A stretch of DNA of 64,000 bases, from positions 58,321 to 122,320 of the forward strand of contig DATKAZ010000037.1 in NCBI GenBank assembly GCA_035514535.1. The letters run 5' to 3'. The position numbers were made by a program, and so were the translations under genes. Below, piece after piece: positions 53,803-62,992 of this stretch (the first letter of the stretch is position 1; each line of letters starts with the position of its first letter). The notes beneath the pieces are model-generated. The model was not told the origin of the DNA and ran no database searches. It was given only the letters and a program-made list of their open reading frames with translations. The DNA is from XN24 sp035514535. GTDB taxonomy: Bacteria; Pseudomonadota; Gammaproteobacteria; Steroidobacterales; XN24.

Positions 53803-55848
53803 ATGAGCGAACGCCGCGAAATCCTCGTCACCAGCGCCCTGCCCTACGCCAACGGCCCGCTGCATCTCGGCCACCTGGTCGAGTACGTCCAGACCGACAT
53901 CTGGGTACGGTTCCAGCGCATGCGCGGCCACCGCTGCATCTATGTCTGCGCCAGCGACGCCCATGGCACGCCGATCATGCTCAAGGCCCGCCAGGAAAGC
54001 ATCTCGCCGGAGGCACTGATCAGGGAGGTGCACGCGGGACAGGTAAAGGATTTCGCCGGTTTCCACGTGGAGTTCGATAACTATCACACGACGCACTCCG
54101 CGGAGAACCGCGCCGCCGTCGAGAAGATCTTCCATGCCCTCGAGGCCGGCGGCCACATCGAGACGCGCACCATCCGCCAGTCCTACGATGAGCGGGAGGG
54201 CATGTTCCTGCCCGACCGGTTCGTGCGCGGCACCTGCCCGCGCTGTGGCGCCGCGGACCAGAATGGCGACAGCTGCGAGGTCTGCGGCGCGACCTATCGG
54301 CCGTCCGAGCTTCTCGACGCGGTATCGGTGCTCTCCGGCAGCCCGCCCGTCGAGCGCGAGTCCGAGCACCTGTTCTTCAGGCTCGGCGACTTCGAAGAGA
54401 TGCTGAAGCGCTGGATGTCCCGCGGCCGCCTGCACGAAAGCATGCGCAACAAGCTGGAAGAATGGTTCGACGCCGGCCTGCAGGACTGGGACATCAGCCG
54501 TGACGCACCGTATTTCGGATTCGAGATCCCGGACCGGCCCGGCAAGTATTTTTATGTGTGGCTGGACGCCCCGATCGGCTACATGGCCAGCTTTCGCCAG
54601 CTGTGCGACCGGCGGCCCGACCTGGATTTCGATGCCTGGTGGGGGGCGGACAGCGACAAGGAGCTGTACCACTTCATCGGCAAGGACATCGTCTACTTCC
54701 ACTCCCTGTTCTGGCCTGCCGTATTGCACGCCTCGGGGCATCGCACGCCCACGGCCGTCTTCGTGCACGGCTTTTTGACCGTCAACGGCGAAAAGATGTC
54801 CAAGTCGCGCGGCACCTTCATCCGCGCCCGCACCTGGCTGGAGCACCTCGACCCGGAGGCGTTGCGCTATTACTACGCGACCAAGCTGGGCCCCGGCGCC
54901 GAGGACATCGACCTGAACCTCGAGGACTTCGTCCAGCGGGTCAACTCGGACCTGGTCGGCAAGCTCGTCAACATCGCCAGCCGCTGCGCCGGCTTCATCC
55001 ACCGGTGCGCGGACGGGCGGCTCGCCGCGGCACTGCCCGATCCCGCCATGCACGCCGAATTTGCCGCGGCCGGTCCGGTGATCGCCGCGCATTTCGAGGA
55101 ACGCCGCTACGGGCAGGCCGTGCGCCAGGTCATGGCGCTGGCCGATCGTGCCAACCAGTACATCGATCGGGAAAAACCGTGGCTCATGGCGCGCGAACCG
55201 GGGCGCGAGCGCGAGATCCAGGCCGCCTGCACGCAGGGCCTCAACGCCTTTCGCAGCCTGGTCATATGGCTGAAACCCGTCCTGCCGCGGCTGGCCGCCG
55301 CGGCCGAGGCATTCCTGCAGTGTCCGCCGCTGGCCTGGGACGATGCCCAGACGGCGCTGCTCGACCACGAGATCGGCCCGTTCGAGCCGCTGATGCAGCG
55401 GGTGGACCCCGCGGCCGTGCAGGCCCTGCTCGATGCGTCCCGGGACAGCCTGGAGCGAAAGCCTGCCCGGACTGAAGCCGGCACGCCGCAGACGCCCGCC
55501 GCGGAGGCAACTCCTGACGGCCTGGCGGAAATCGGACTCGAGGACTTCCTGAAGGTGGATCTGCGGATCGCGCGCATCCTGAGTGCCGATTACGTCGACG
55601 GCGCGGACAAGCTGTTGAAGCTGACGCTCGACCTGGGAGATGACCGGCGCCAGGTGTTTTCCGGCATCCGCTCTGCGTACCGCGCCGAGGACCTGGCCGG
55701 GAGGCTCACGGTGGTCGTGGCCAATCTCAAGGCGCGCAAGATGCGCTTCGGCGTGTCGGAAGGCATGGTGCTGGCGGCCGCGGGCGAGGACGGCATCTTC
55801 CTCGTCGCCCCGGACTCCGGCGCGGAGCCGGGCATGAGAGTGACCTGA
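53803..55848 (+). CDS. metG: Methionyl-tRNA synthetase with C-terminal tRNA-binding domain
   Basis: MetG charges both initiator and elongator tRNA-Met. The 681-residue class I enzyme has the HLGH motif (GPLHLGHL, about 18-25), a zinc knuckle with the pairs CPRC and CEVC (about 145-161), the KMSKS loop in GEKMSKSRG, the anticodon domain, and an OB-fold domain (about 577-681, IGLEDFLKVDLRIARI) that aids dimerisation and tRNA binding. The length matches E. coli (677). The ATG at 53803 is the family start, 147 bases after the PilT genes. Confidence 0.98.
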   Translation: MSERREILVTSALPYANGPLHLGHLVEYVQTDIWVRFQRMRGHRCIYVCASDAHGTPIMLKARQESISPEALIREVHAGQVKDFAGFHVEFDNYHTTHSAENRAAVEKIFHALEAGGHIETRTIRQSYDEREGMFLPDRFVRGTCPRCGAADQNGDSCEVCGATYRPSELLDAVSVLSGSPPVERESEHLFFRLGDFEEMLKRWMSRGRLHESMRNKLEEWFDAGLQDWDISRDAPYFGFEIPDRPGKYFYVWLDAPIGYMASFRQLCDRRPDLDFDAWWGADSDKELYHFIGKDIVYFHSLFWPAVLHASGHRTPTAVFVHGFLTVNGEKMSKSRGTFIRARTWLEHLDPEALRYYYATKLGPGAEDIDLNLEDFVQRVNSDLVGKLVNIASRCAGFIHRCADGRLAAALPDPAMHAEFAAAGPVIAAHFEERRYGQAVRQVMALADRANQYIDREKPWLMAREPGREREIQAACTQGLNAFRSLVIWLKPVLPRLAAAAEAFLQCPPLAWDDAQTALLDHEIGPFEPLMQRVDPAAVQALLDASRDSLERKPARTEAGTPQTPAAEATPDGLAEIGLEDFLKVDLRIARILSADYVDGADKLLKLTLDLGDDRRQVFSGIRSAYRAEDLAGRLTVVVANLKARKMRFGVSEGMVLAAAGEDGIFLVAPDSGAEPGMRVT

Positions 55849-55875
55849 TCGGTCGCGCGGTCGGATCGGACTGGC

Positions 55876-56457
55876 ATGAAAGAGCTTGGACTCATCCTCG
55901 TGGCCACGGTGCTCGTCAACAACTTCGTCCTCGTGAAGTTTCTCGGCCTGTGCCCGTTCATGGGAGTCTCCCGCAAGCTGGAGACGGCCGCCGGAATGGC
56001 GCTTGCGACGACCTTCGTGCTGACGCTGTCCTCGGTCTGCAGCTACCTCGTGCAGGAGTGGCTGCTCGCGCCGCTGGGCCTCGAGTACCTGCGCACCATC
56101 GCATTCATTCTCGTGATCGCCGGGGTCGTGCAATTCACCGAGATGGTCGTGCACAAGACCAGCCCGCTGCTCTACCAGGTGCTCGGCATCTACCTGCCGT
56201 TGATTACCACCAACTGCGCGGTCCTCGGTGTCGCCCTGCTCAACGTGCAGGAGAGCCACGGCTTCCTGGAATCCTTCGTGTACGGCTTCGGCGCCGCGAT
56301 CGGCTTTTCGCTCGTGCTGATCCTGTTCGCGGGCGTGCGCGAACGGGTGGCCGCGGCCGACGTCCCCGTCGCCTTTCGCGGCGCGTCGATCGCACTCGTG
56401 ACCGCGGGACTCATGTCGCTTGCGTTCATGGGTTTCGCCGGGTTGGTGCGAGGCTGA
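55876..56457 (+). CDS. rnfA: RNF complex subunit RnfA
   Basis: RnfA is one of the integral membrane subunits of the RNF/RSX ion-pumping ferredoxin:NAD oxidoreductase. The 193-residue product has six hydrophobic helices and the conserved VNNFVLVKFLGLCPFMGVS and LITTNCAVLGVALLN segments, including the two Cys that hold a membrane [2Fe-2S] centre with RnfE. First gene of the rnfABCDGE operon, following metG by 27 bases. Confidence 0.97.
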   Translation: MKELGLILVATVLVNNFVLVKFLGLCPFMGVSRKLETAAGMALATTFVLTLSSVCSYLVQEWLLAPLGLEYLRTIAFILVIAGVVQFTEMVVHKTSPLLYQVLGIYLPLITTNCAVLGVALLNVQESHGFLESFVYGFGAAIGFSLVLILFAGVRERVAAADVPVAFRGASIALVTAGLMSLAFMGFAGLVRG

Positions 56458-56470
56458 CGGAGCGCGCGCC

Positions 56471-57028
56471 ATGATTGTCGCCATCGTCGTCATCGCCGGC
56501 CTGGCCGCGTTATTCGGGCTCGCGCTCGGCTTCGCCGCCGTGCGCTTCCGGACCGAGGGGGACCCGGTGGTGGACCGCATCGACGAGTTGCTGCCGCAGA
56601 CCCAGTGCGGCCAGTGCAGTTTCGCCGGCTGCCGACCCTATGCCGAGGCGATCGCGGCAGGCGAGGCGGATATCAATCGGTGTCCGCCGGGGGGCGAAGC
56701 AACGATTCGCGCGCTCGCCGACCTGCTCGAACGCGACCCCAAGCCGCTTGACCCGGACAGCGGCGAAGCCAAGCCGCGCACGGTCGCCGTGATCGACGAA
56801 CCCGCATGTATCGGCTGCACGTTGTGCATCCAGGCCTGCCCGGTGGATGCGATCCTCGGCGCGGGGAAACAGATGCACACGGTCATCGCCGGCGAATGCA
56901 CGGGGTGCGAGCTCTGCGTGGCACCCTGCCCGGTCGATTGCATCACGATGGTGGCTGAGCCGGTGACGGTCAGGACCTGGAAGTGGCCGAACCCCCTGGA
57001 GGCCGCGCAGGCGGCGGAGCAGGAATGA
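56471..57028 (+). CDS. rnfB: RNF complex ferredoxin subunit RnfB
   Basis: RnfB passes electrons into the complex through several Fe-S clusters. The 185-residue product has an N-terminal membrane helix (about 2-24), the four-Cys [4Fe-4S] domain CGQCSFAGC...CPPGG, and two ferredoxin-type motifs CIGCTLCIQACPVDA and CTGCELCVAPCPVDC. The ATG at 56471 gives the usual N-terminal anchor. The stop overlaps the rnfC start (ATGA). Confidence 0.97.
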   Translation: MIVAIVVIAGLAALFGLALGFAAVRFRTEGDPVVDRIDELLPQTQCGQCSFAGCRPYAEAIAAGEADINRCPPGGEATIRALADLLERDPKPLDPDSGEAKPRTVAVIDEPACIGCTLCIQACPVDAILGAGKQMHTVIAGECTGCELCVAPCPVDCITMVAEPVTVRTWKWPNPLEAAQAAEQE

Positions 57029-58581
57029 GCCGCGTCCGCCTCTGGCGCTTCCACGGCGGGCTGAAGCTGGACTCACGGACGACCCGTCCGGCCGCCGAAC
57101 CCATCGGCACGGTACCGCTCCCGTCACGCCTGGTTCTGCCGCTCGTCCAGCACGTGGGCCAGCCGGCGGAACCCGTCGTGGCGGCCGGAGCGCGGGTGCT
57201 GAAGGGCCAGCCGATCGCGCGCCCGAGTGGCTATATCGGCGCCAAGGTCCACGCCTCCAGCTCCGGCACGGTCGTCGGGATCGAAGATCATCCGGTACCC
57301 CACCCGAGCGGGCTTTCCGCGCCGTGCATCGTCATCGAGACCGACGGCCGCGACGAACCGTGGGCGGGATATGAGCCGCTGACCGCCTTCGGCGAGCTCG
57401 GGGCGAACGCCCTGCGGGCCCGCGTGCGCGCCGCCGGCGTGGTCGGGCTCGGTGGTGCCGCATTCCCGACCGCCGTCAAGCTCGGCGCCGGCTCCGGCAT
57501 GAAACTGCTGATTCTCAACGGGGCGGAATGCGAGCCCTATATCTGTTGCGACGAGGTCCTGCTCCGGGAACGCGCCGGGGAGGTCGTGACCGGCGCCCAG
57601 ATCCTCATGCAGGCGCTGGAGATCGCGCGCTGCTGCGTGGCGATCGAGGACGACAAGCCGACGGCGCGGCGTGCGCTGGAGGCAGCCCTTGCGGCTGCCG
57701 GGGAGACGCGCATCGAAGTGGTATCGGTGCCGGCGATCTACCCGGAAGGCGGCGAACGCCAATTGATCAAGGTGCTAACCGGCGAAGAAGTGCCGGCGCG
57801 CGGCCTGCCGCCGGATATCGGTTACCTGTGCCAGAACGTAGGCACGGCGGCCGCCGTGGCACGGGCCGTGGTGCGCGGCGAACCGCTGCTGTCGCGAATC
57901 GTCACCGTCACCGGCGACGGCGTCGCGCGGCCGCGTAACCTCGAGGTGCGGCTCGGGACGCCGGTCGCGGCGCTCATCAAGGCTTGCGGCGGGTACACGG
58001 AGCGCGCGGCGCACCTGTTGATGGGCGGCGCGATGATGGGCTTTCCGCTGGCCGACGACTCCGTGCCGGTCGTCAAGGGCACGAACTGCATCGTCGTCGC
58101 CTCCCGGGACGAGATTCGCCCGCGGGCGCCCGCCAGGCCCTGCATCCGCTGCGGGGAATGCGCCGAAGTCTGTCCGGCGCAGCTCTTGCCCCAGCAGCTT
58201 TACTGGCACGCGCGGTCAGGTGAACTCGATCGACTCGACCGCCAGCACCTGTTCGACTGCATCGAGTGCGGCTGCTGCGATGTCGCCTGCCCGAGCCACC
58301 TGCCTCTCACGCAATATTTCCGGTACGCGAAAACGGAGCTCTGGGCGCGTGACCGGGATCGCGAGCGCTCTGATCTTGCACGGGAGCGATTCGAGGCACG
58401 CCGGGACCGTATCGAGGCGGAACAGGAGACACGCCGGCGGCGCCTCGAGGAGAAGACCCGGGCCGCCGAGCTGGCACGCGGCGACGAGAACGCCCGTAAG
58501 GCCATGATCGAAGCGGCGCTCGAGCGCGTGCAGGCGCGGCGCGACAGGCCGAAGGGTGACGGGCAGGGACCCGATCGGTGA
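57025..58581 (+). CDS. rnfC: RNF complex NADH-binding subunit RnfC
   Basis: RnfC is the peripheral subunit that holds FMN and the NADH site. The 518-residue product has the GLGGAAFPTAVKL nucleotide-binding segment, NGAECEPYICCDEVLL, PEGGERQLIKVLTG, and two ferredoxin motifs CIRCGECAEVCP and CIECGCCDVACPS (about 373-425). The C-terminal about 75 residues form a highly charged Arg/Glu coiled coil, shorter than the Ala-rich repeat tail of E. coli RsxC. Coupled to rnfB and rnfD by overlaps. Confidence 0.97.
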   Translation: MSRVRLWRFHGGLKLDSRTTRPAAEPIGTVPLPSRLVLPLVQHVGQPAEPVVAAGARVLKGQPIARPSGYIGAKVHASSSGTVVGIEDHPVPHPSGLSAPCIVIETDGRDEPWAGYEPLTAFGELGANALRARVRAAGVVGLGGAAFPTAVKLGAGSGMKLLILNGAECEPYICCDEVLLRERAGEVVTGAQILMQALEIARCCVAIEDDKPTARRALEAALAAAGETRIEVVSVPAIYPEGGERQLIKVLTGEEVPARGLPPDIGYLCQNVGTAAAVARAVVRGEPLLSRIVTVTGDGVARPRNLEVRLGTPVAALIKACGGYTERAAHLLMGGAMMGFPLADDSVPVVKGTNCIVVASRDEIRPRAPARPCIRCGECAEVCPAQLLPQQLYWHARSGELDRLDRQHLFDCIECGCCDVACPSHLPLTQYFRYAKTELWARDRDRERSDLARERFEARRDRIEAEQETRRRRLEEKTRAAELARGDENARKAMIEAALERVQARRDRPKGDGQGPDR

Positions 58582-59621
58582 GGTTCGAGCCGACCGCCCC
58601 GCCACACCTGCGTCCGGCGACCAGCGTCACGCGGGTGATGGGCGAAGTCCTGCTTGCGCTGGTCCCGGCGACTCTCGCCTGGGTGTGGTACTTCGGCCCC
58701 GGCATCCTGTACAACATGACGATCGCCGCCGCGGTGGCCCTGGTAGCCGAGGCCGCGGCCCTGGCGCTGAGAAATCGGCCCGTGGGCCCGCAGCTGCTGG
58801 ACCTGAGCGCGCTCGTGACCGCGGTGCTGCTGGCGTTCTGCCTGCCGCCGTTGACGCCCTGGTGGATTACTGCGACGGGCGCCGCGTTTGCCATCCTGTT
58901 TGCCAAGCAGCTCTACGGGGGCCTGGGGTTCAACCCGTTCAACCCGGCCATGGCCGGTTACGTCGTGCTGCTGATCTCCTTCCCGGAACAGATGACGCGG
59001 TGGTTGCCGCCGCTCGGGGAGGCGTCCGGCCTGGCCCCGGCCTCGCTCGACTGGTGGCAGACCCTGCGGTTCACGTTCACGGGACGCCTGCCCGAGGCCT
59101 TGTCGTGGGACGCCGTCAGCGGGGCGACGCCGCTGGATGACCTGAGGACGCAATTGTCCGTCACGCGCACCGTCGCGGAAGTCCGCGCCGGCGCGTTATA
59201 CGGCAGCCTCGGTGCGCGCGGCTGGGAGTGGACCGCCAACTGGATCGCCCTCGGTGGCTTGTACCTGCTGTGGCGCAAGATTATTCGCTGGCAGGTGCCC
59301 GTCGCCGTGATCCTCGGACTGTGCGTGCCGGCGACGTTCTTCTGGTTGATCGAGCCCGGCAGCCATCCGCCGCCCACTTTTCACCTGTTCAGCGGCGCCA
59401 CGATATTGTGCGCCTTCTTCATCGCCACGGATCCCGTCTCCGCGGCCACCAGCCGCTCCGGTCGGCTGGTCTACGGCTTCGGCATCGGCGTGCTGATCTT
59501 CGTGATCAGGAGCTGGGGCGGCTACCCGGACGGCGTCGCGTTCGCGGTGCTGCTGATGAATATGGCGGTGCCGGCCATCGATCACTTTACGCAACCCCGC
59601 ACCTATGGCCATCCGGGCTGA
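58578..59621 (+). CDS. rnfD: RNF complex membrane subunit RnfD
   Basis: RnfD is an integral subunit with covalently bound FMN. The 347-residue product has about nine helices and the flavinylation motif SGATPLD (about 183-189), where the Thr takes FMN by phosphoester. Also readable are the KQLYGGLGFNPFNPAMAGY and PVSAATSRSGRLVYG segments. The GTG at 58578 overlaps the rnfC TGA by four bases. Its 3' end overlaps rnfG by 17 bases. Confidence 0.96.
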   Translation: MRFEPTAPPHLRPATSVTRVMGEVLLALVPATLAWVWYFGPGILYNMTIAAAVALVAEAAALALRNRPVGPQLLDLSALVTAVLLAFCLPPLTPWWITATGAAFAILFAKQLYGGLGFNPFNPAMAGYVVLLISFPEQMTRWLPPLGEASGLAPASLDWWQTLRFTFTGRLPEALSWDAVSGATPLDDLRTQLSVTRTVAEVRAGALYGSLGARGWEWTANWIALGGLYLLWRKIIRWQVPVAVILGLCVPATFFWLIEPGSHPPPTFHLFSGATILCAFFIATDPVSAATSRSGRLVYGFGIGVLIFVIRSWGGYPDGVAFAVLLMNMAVPAIDHFTQPRTYGHPG

Positions 59622-60288
59622 GCTCACGCGCAGCATGCTGCGCGCAGCCGGGATCCTGGCCGGTTTTGCCGTGTTCGGCGCGCTGCTGGTCGCCGTCACC
59701 TGGGACGCGACCGAGGAACGCATCGCCGAGAACGAGCGCGCCTACCTGTTGCGGACCCTGGCCGATGTGTTGCCCGCAGGGGCCTATGACAACGCCGTGC
59801 ACGAGGATTACATCACCGTCACTGACGAGGAGCTGCTCGGTACGGCGGTACCGGTGACGGTCTACCGCGCCCGGATGCGGGGCCGGCCCGTCGCGATCGT
59901 CATCACGCCGGTGGCCCCTGGCGGCTACAGCGGCCCGATCCGGCTGCTCGTGGGGATCCTCGCCGACAGCCGGATCAGCGGCGTGAGGGTCGTCTCCCAT
60001 CGCGAGACGCCCGGACTCGGGGACAAGATCGAAGTCGAGCGCGACGACTGGATCCTCGATTTCGACGGGCGCTCGCTGGGGCAACCACCGCGCGAGCGCT
60101 GGGCGGTGCGCCGCGACGACGGCGTGTTCGACCAGTTTACCGGGGCCACGATCACGGCCCGGGCCGTCGTCTCGGCGGTGCGCGATGCGCTGATATACTT
60201 TGAGGCTCACCGCGACCTGCTGTTTGCCACGCCGGCAGGCGCGGCAGAGCTGCAGTCGCCGCCTGCCGCAAGCGAGGAGACCGAATGA
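59605..60288 (+). CDS. rnfG: RNF complex subunit RnfG (covalent FMN)
   Basis: RnfG faces the periplasm and carries FMN bound to a Thr. The 227-residue product has one N-terminal membrane helix (about 12-32), an FMN-binding domain with HRETPGLGDKIE, and the flavinylation motif TGATIT (about 179-184). The flavin transferase ApbE needed to load RnfD and RnfG is not in the window. The start at 59605 overlaps rnfD. The stop overlaps rnfE (ATGA). Confidence 0.96.
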   Translation: MAIRAELTRSMLRAAGILAGFAVFGALLVAVTWDATEERIAENERAYLLRTLADVLPAGAYDNAVHEDYITVTDEELLGTAVPVTVYRARMRGRPVAIVITPVAPGGYSGPIRLLVGILADSRISGVRVVSHRETPGLGDKIEVERDDWILDFDGRSLGQPPRERWAVRRDDGVFDQFTGATITARAVVSAVRDALIYFEAHRDLLFATPAGAAELQSPPAASEETE

Positions 60289-60965
60289 GCGGACGCGTCG
60301 CGGAGGTCATCAGGACGGGCCTCTGGACCAACAACGCCGGCCTTGTCCAGCTGCTCGGGCTATGCCCGCTGCTGGCCGTGAGCACGAGCTTCATCAACGG
60401 CCTGGGGCTGGGCATCGCCACCACGCTGGTGCTGGTCGCATCGAACATTACGATCTCCGTCATCCGCGAGTTTGTCCGCCCGGAAATCCGCATTCCCGTG
60501 TTCGTACTCGTGATCGCATCGTTCGTGACCGCCGTGGAACTGGCCATGAACGCCTGGTTCCACGAGCTGTTCCGCGTATTGGGCATCTTCATCCCGCTGA
60601 TCGTCACCAATTGCGCGATCATCGGCAGGGCCGAGGCATTCGCCTCGAGGCAGCCGCCGGGGCTGGCGGCCCTCGACGGACTCGCCATGGGCCTGGGCTT
60701 CACCGGCGTGCTCGTCGCGCTCGGCGCGGCGCGGGAACTGATCGGCCAGGGCACCGTGTTGGCCGGGGCCCACATGATGTTCGGGGCGTGGGCGAGTGCC
60801 CTGGAGCTGCAACTCCTGGACGGCGGCTTCCTGCTTGCCCTCCTCCCGCCCGGGGCGTTCATCGGGCTCGGCCTCATGGTGGCGGCGAAGAACCTCGTCG
60901 ATGCGCGCCAGCAGCGCCGCCGCACGCCGGCTCCGGCAGCCGCGGCCGCGGGCGAAGCGGCCTGA
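60285..60965 (+). CDS. rnfE: RNF complex membrane subunit RnfE
   Basis: RnfE pairs with RnfA in the membrane, in inverted topology. The 226-residue product has six helices and the conserved NNAGLVQLLGLCPLLAVS and PLIVTNCAIIGRAEAF segments that carry the cluster-binding Cys. A short Arg/Pro/Ala tail (about 205-226) follows. It ends the rnf operon, nine bases before nth. Confidence 0.97.
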   Translation: MSGRVAEVIRTGLWTNNAGLVQLLGLCPLLAVSTSFINGLGLGIATTLVLVASNITISVIREFVRPEIRIPVFVLVIASFVTAVELAMNAWFHELFRVLGIFIPLIVTNCAIIGRAEAFASRQPPGLAALDGLAMGLGFTGVLVALGAARELIGQGTVLAGAHMMFGAWASALELQLLDGGFLLALLPPGAFIGLGLMVAAKNLVDARQQRRRTPAPAAAAAGEAA

Positions 60966-60973
60966 GGCGCGCC

Positions 60974-61675
60974 GTGAACAACGCCAAGCGCCGCCAGTTG
61001 TACGAGCGCCTGCGTGCCGCGAATCCGGCGCCGACGACGGAGCTCGAATACGACACGCCGTTCGAGTTGCTGGTCGCCGTCGTGCTTTCGGCCCAGGCGA
61101 CGGACAAGAGCGTCAACCGCGCGACCGCGAGGCTGTATCCCAGGGCGCGCACGCCGGCGGCCATCCTCGCGCTTGGCGAGGACGGACTGAAGGAGTACAT
61201 CAGCTCGATCGGCCTGTACAACGCCAAGGCGAAGAACGTCATCGCCCTGTGCAGGATCCTGCGCGAGTCCCACCGTAGCGAAGTGCCGCGCGACCGTGCC
61301 GCGCTCGAGGCGCTGCCGGGCGTGGGCCGCAAGACGGCCAACGTGGTGCTGAACACGGCGTTCGGCGAGCCGCTGATCGCGGTCGATACGCATATATTCA
61401 GGGTCGCCAATCGCACGGGCCTGGCGCCCGGAAAGACCGTTCGCGACGTCGAGGATCGGCTCGCGCGCGTCACGCCGCCCGAATTCATGAAGGATGCGCA
61501 TCACTGGCTGATCCTGCATGGCCGATACGTCTGCAAGGCACGCAAGCCGGACTGTCCCACGTGCATCATTGCCGACCTGTGCGACTTCCGTGCCAAGACG
61601 CCGGGCGAGCCGCCCGTGCGCCCTCTCGCCAGGCCCGGCCCGGCGGCGCGCAAGCACCGTGCTGCTGCCGAATGA
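60974..61675 (+). CDS. nth: Endonuclease III (DNA glycosylase/AP lyase)
   Basis: Nth removes oxidised pyrimidines and nicks the AP site. The 233-residue product shows SAQATDKSVN, the helix-hairpin-helix LPGVGRKTANVVLN with catalytic Lys, the catalytic Asp in AVDTHIFRVANR, and the cluster cysteines in CKARKPDCPTCIIADLC (spacing 6-2-5). The GTG at 60974 is the start. The last about 20 residues form a basic Pro/Arg tail beyond the usual end. Co-transcription with rnf is common in gammaproteobacteria. It overlaps the next gene by 17 bases. Confidence 0.97.
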   Translation: MNNAKRRQLYERLRAANPAPTTELEYDTPFELLVAVVLSAQATDKSVNRATARLYPRARTPAAILALGEDGLKEYISSIGLYNAKAKNVIALCRILRESHRSEVPRDRAALEALPGVGRKTANVVLNTAFGEPLIAVDTHIFRVANRTGLAPGKTVRDVEDRLARVTPPEFMKDAHHWLILHGRYVCKARKPDCPTCIIADLCDFRAKTPGEPPVRPLARPGPAARKHRAAAE

Positions 61676-62087
61676 CCGCGCGGGCCTGCGAGGCTCCTAC
61701 GTCGAAGCGTGGCGCAAGCGGCGCGAAGGCCTGCCGGCCGAGCCGCTGGAGGTCCAGGTGGCCGACGTGATCGAGCTGCATCCGGAATATCAGCCCCTGT
61801 TGGAGCACGGCGAGGCGGTGCTCGAGCGCGACTGGATGCCCGGCGAAGGCGAGACCAACCCGTTCCTGCACATGGGGCTGCACCTCGCGCTGCGCGAACA
61901 GGTGGCCACGGACCGCCCGCAGGGCATCGCCGCGCTGCACCGCGCCCTGGCCGGGAGGTACGGGTTGCACGAGGCGGAACATCGCATGGCGGACTGCCTG
62001 GCCGAAGCGCTGTGGCATGCGCAGCGAAACAATTCCCTGCCGGACGAGGTCTCCTACATGGAGGCGCTCCGACGGCTCGGGCGATGA
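61659..62087 (+). CDS. DUF1841 family protein
   Basis: A 142-residue soluble protein of the DUF1841 family, unknown in function and often beside nth. Readable family segments are YVEAWRKRREGLPAEPLE near the N-terminus, HPEYQPLLEHGE, and GETNPFLHMGLHLALREQ followed by HRMADCLAEALWHAQR. Several conserved His and Glu residues suggest a metal site, but that is inference. The GTG at 61659 lies within the end of nth, implying coupling. Confidence 0.9.
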   Translation: MLLPNDRAGLRGSYVEAWRKRREGLPAEPLEVQVADVIELHPEYQPLLEHGEAVLERDWMPGEGETNPFLHMGLHLALREQVATDRPQGIAALHRALAGRYGLHEAEHRMADCLAEALWHAQRNNSLPDEVSYMEALRRLGR

Positions 62088-62134
62088 ACGTGCCCGCGCG
62101 AAGGCGCGCGGAAACAGTAACGCGGAGGACGGCA

Positions 62135-62992
62135 ATGGGAATTGATTATCCGGTCAGCGGCGTCGGGCTGGGTCTGCGGCGCAGCATGATGACCGAGCTC
62201 ATGGCGGACCCGCCGTGGGACGTCGACTTCATGGAGGTCGCGCCGGAGAACTGGATCGGTGCCGGCGGCGCGCTGGCGCGCAAGTTCAGCTGGTTCGCCG
62301 ATCGCTTCCCGCTCGTGACCCACGGCCTGTCGCTCTCCCTCGGCGGGCCCGCCCCCCTCGACGAGGAGTTGCTGGCACGAATCCGGACCTTCCTGGACAC
62401 CCATGACATCCGGTATTACACCGAGCACCTGTCTTATACCGGCGACGATGGCCACCTCTACGACCTGATGCCGATCCCGTTCACCGCGGAGGCCGTGCAC
62501 CACGTCGCGGGGCGCATCCGGCGTGCCACGGAGGTTCTCGAACGCCCCATCGCGGTGGAGAACGTCTCCTATTACGCCGCGCCGGGGCGCGAAATGGACG
62601 AGATCCAGTTTCTCAACGCGGTACTCGAGGAAGCGGACTGCGGGCTGCTGCTGGACGTCAATAACGTCTATGTCAACGCGGTCAACCACGGCTACGACGC
62701 GGCAGCGTTCCTCGCGGCTCTGCCGGGCGAGCGGATCGTCTACCTGCATGTCGCCGGCCACTATGTCGAGGCCGAGGACCTGCGCGTAGACACGCACGGG
62801 GCGGACGTCATCGATCCCGTCTGGGCCCTGCTGGACCAGACTTACGAGCGGTTCGGCGTGATTCCGACGTTGCTGGAACGCGACTTCAACATTCCGCCGC
62901 TCGCGGGGCTGCGGCGTGAGCTCGAGATCATTCGCGGCCTGCAGGACAAACACGAGGTTGCGACGCCCGGAGCGCGTGACGCGCATGGCTGA
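62135..62992 (+). CDS. DUF692 multinuclear non-heme iron oxidase (MNIO, HvfB/BufB type)
   Basis: DUF692 proteins are TIM-barrel enzymes with two or three iron ions that modify Cys or other residues of small precursor peptides, as MbnB does for methanobactin and BufB for bufferins. The 285-residue product has the family pattern: GLGLR at the start, FMEVAPENW, VTHGLSLSLGG (His63), TEHLSYTGDDG (His98), AVENVSYY (Glu142), LLLDVNNVYVNAVNHG (Asp174, Asn176, His185), HVAGH (205, 209), VDTHG (219, 221) and LLERDFNIP (Glu248). The ATG at 62135 has a GGAGG site. It overlaps its HvfC-type partner by eight bases. No precursor gene lies in the 47-base gap upstream. Confidence 0.93.
   Translation: MGIDYPVSGVGLGLRRSMMTELMADPPWDVDFMEVAPENWIGAGGALARKFSWFADRFPLVTHGLSLSLGGPAPLDEELLARIRTFLDTHDIRYYTEHLSYTGDDGHLYDLMPIPFTAEAVHHVAGRIRRATEVLERPIAVENVSYYAAPGREMDEIQFLNAVLEEADCGLLLDVNNVYVNAVNHGYDAAAFLAALPGERIVYLHVAGHYVEAEDLRVDTHGADVIDPVWALLDQTYERFGVIPTLLERDFNIPPLAGLRRELEIIRGLQDKHEVATPGARDAHG

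Noticed and set aside
53611..56580. 989-codon minus-strand open frame opposite metG and rnfA
   Set aside because: Antisense to strongly supported genes, rich in Arg/Gly/Ala/His with no recognisable domain; open only because of third-position GC.
62088..62134. A precursor peptide gene in front of the MNIO gene
   Set aside because: The gap is 47 bases and contains no start-to-stop frame that could encode a signal peptide with Cys repeats.
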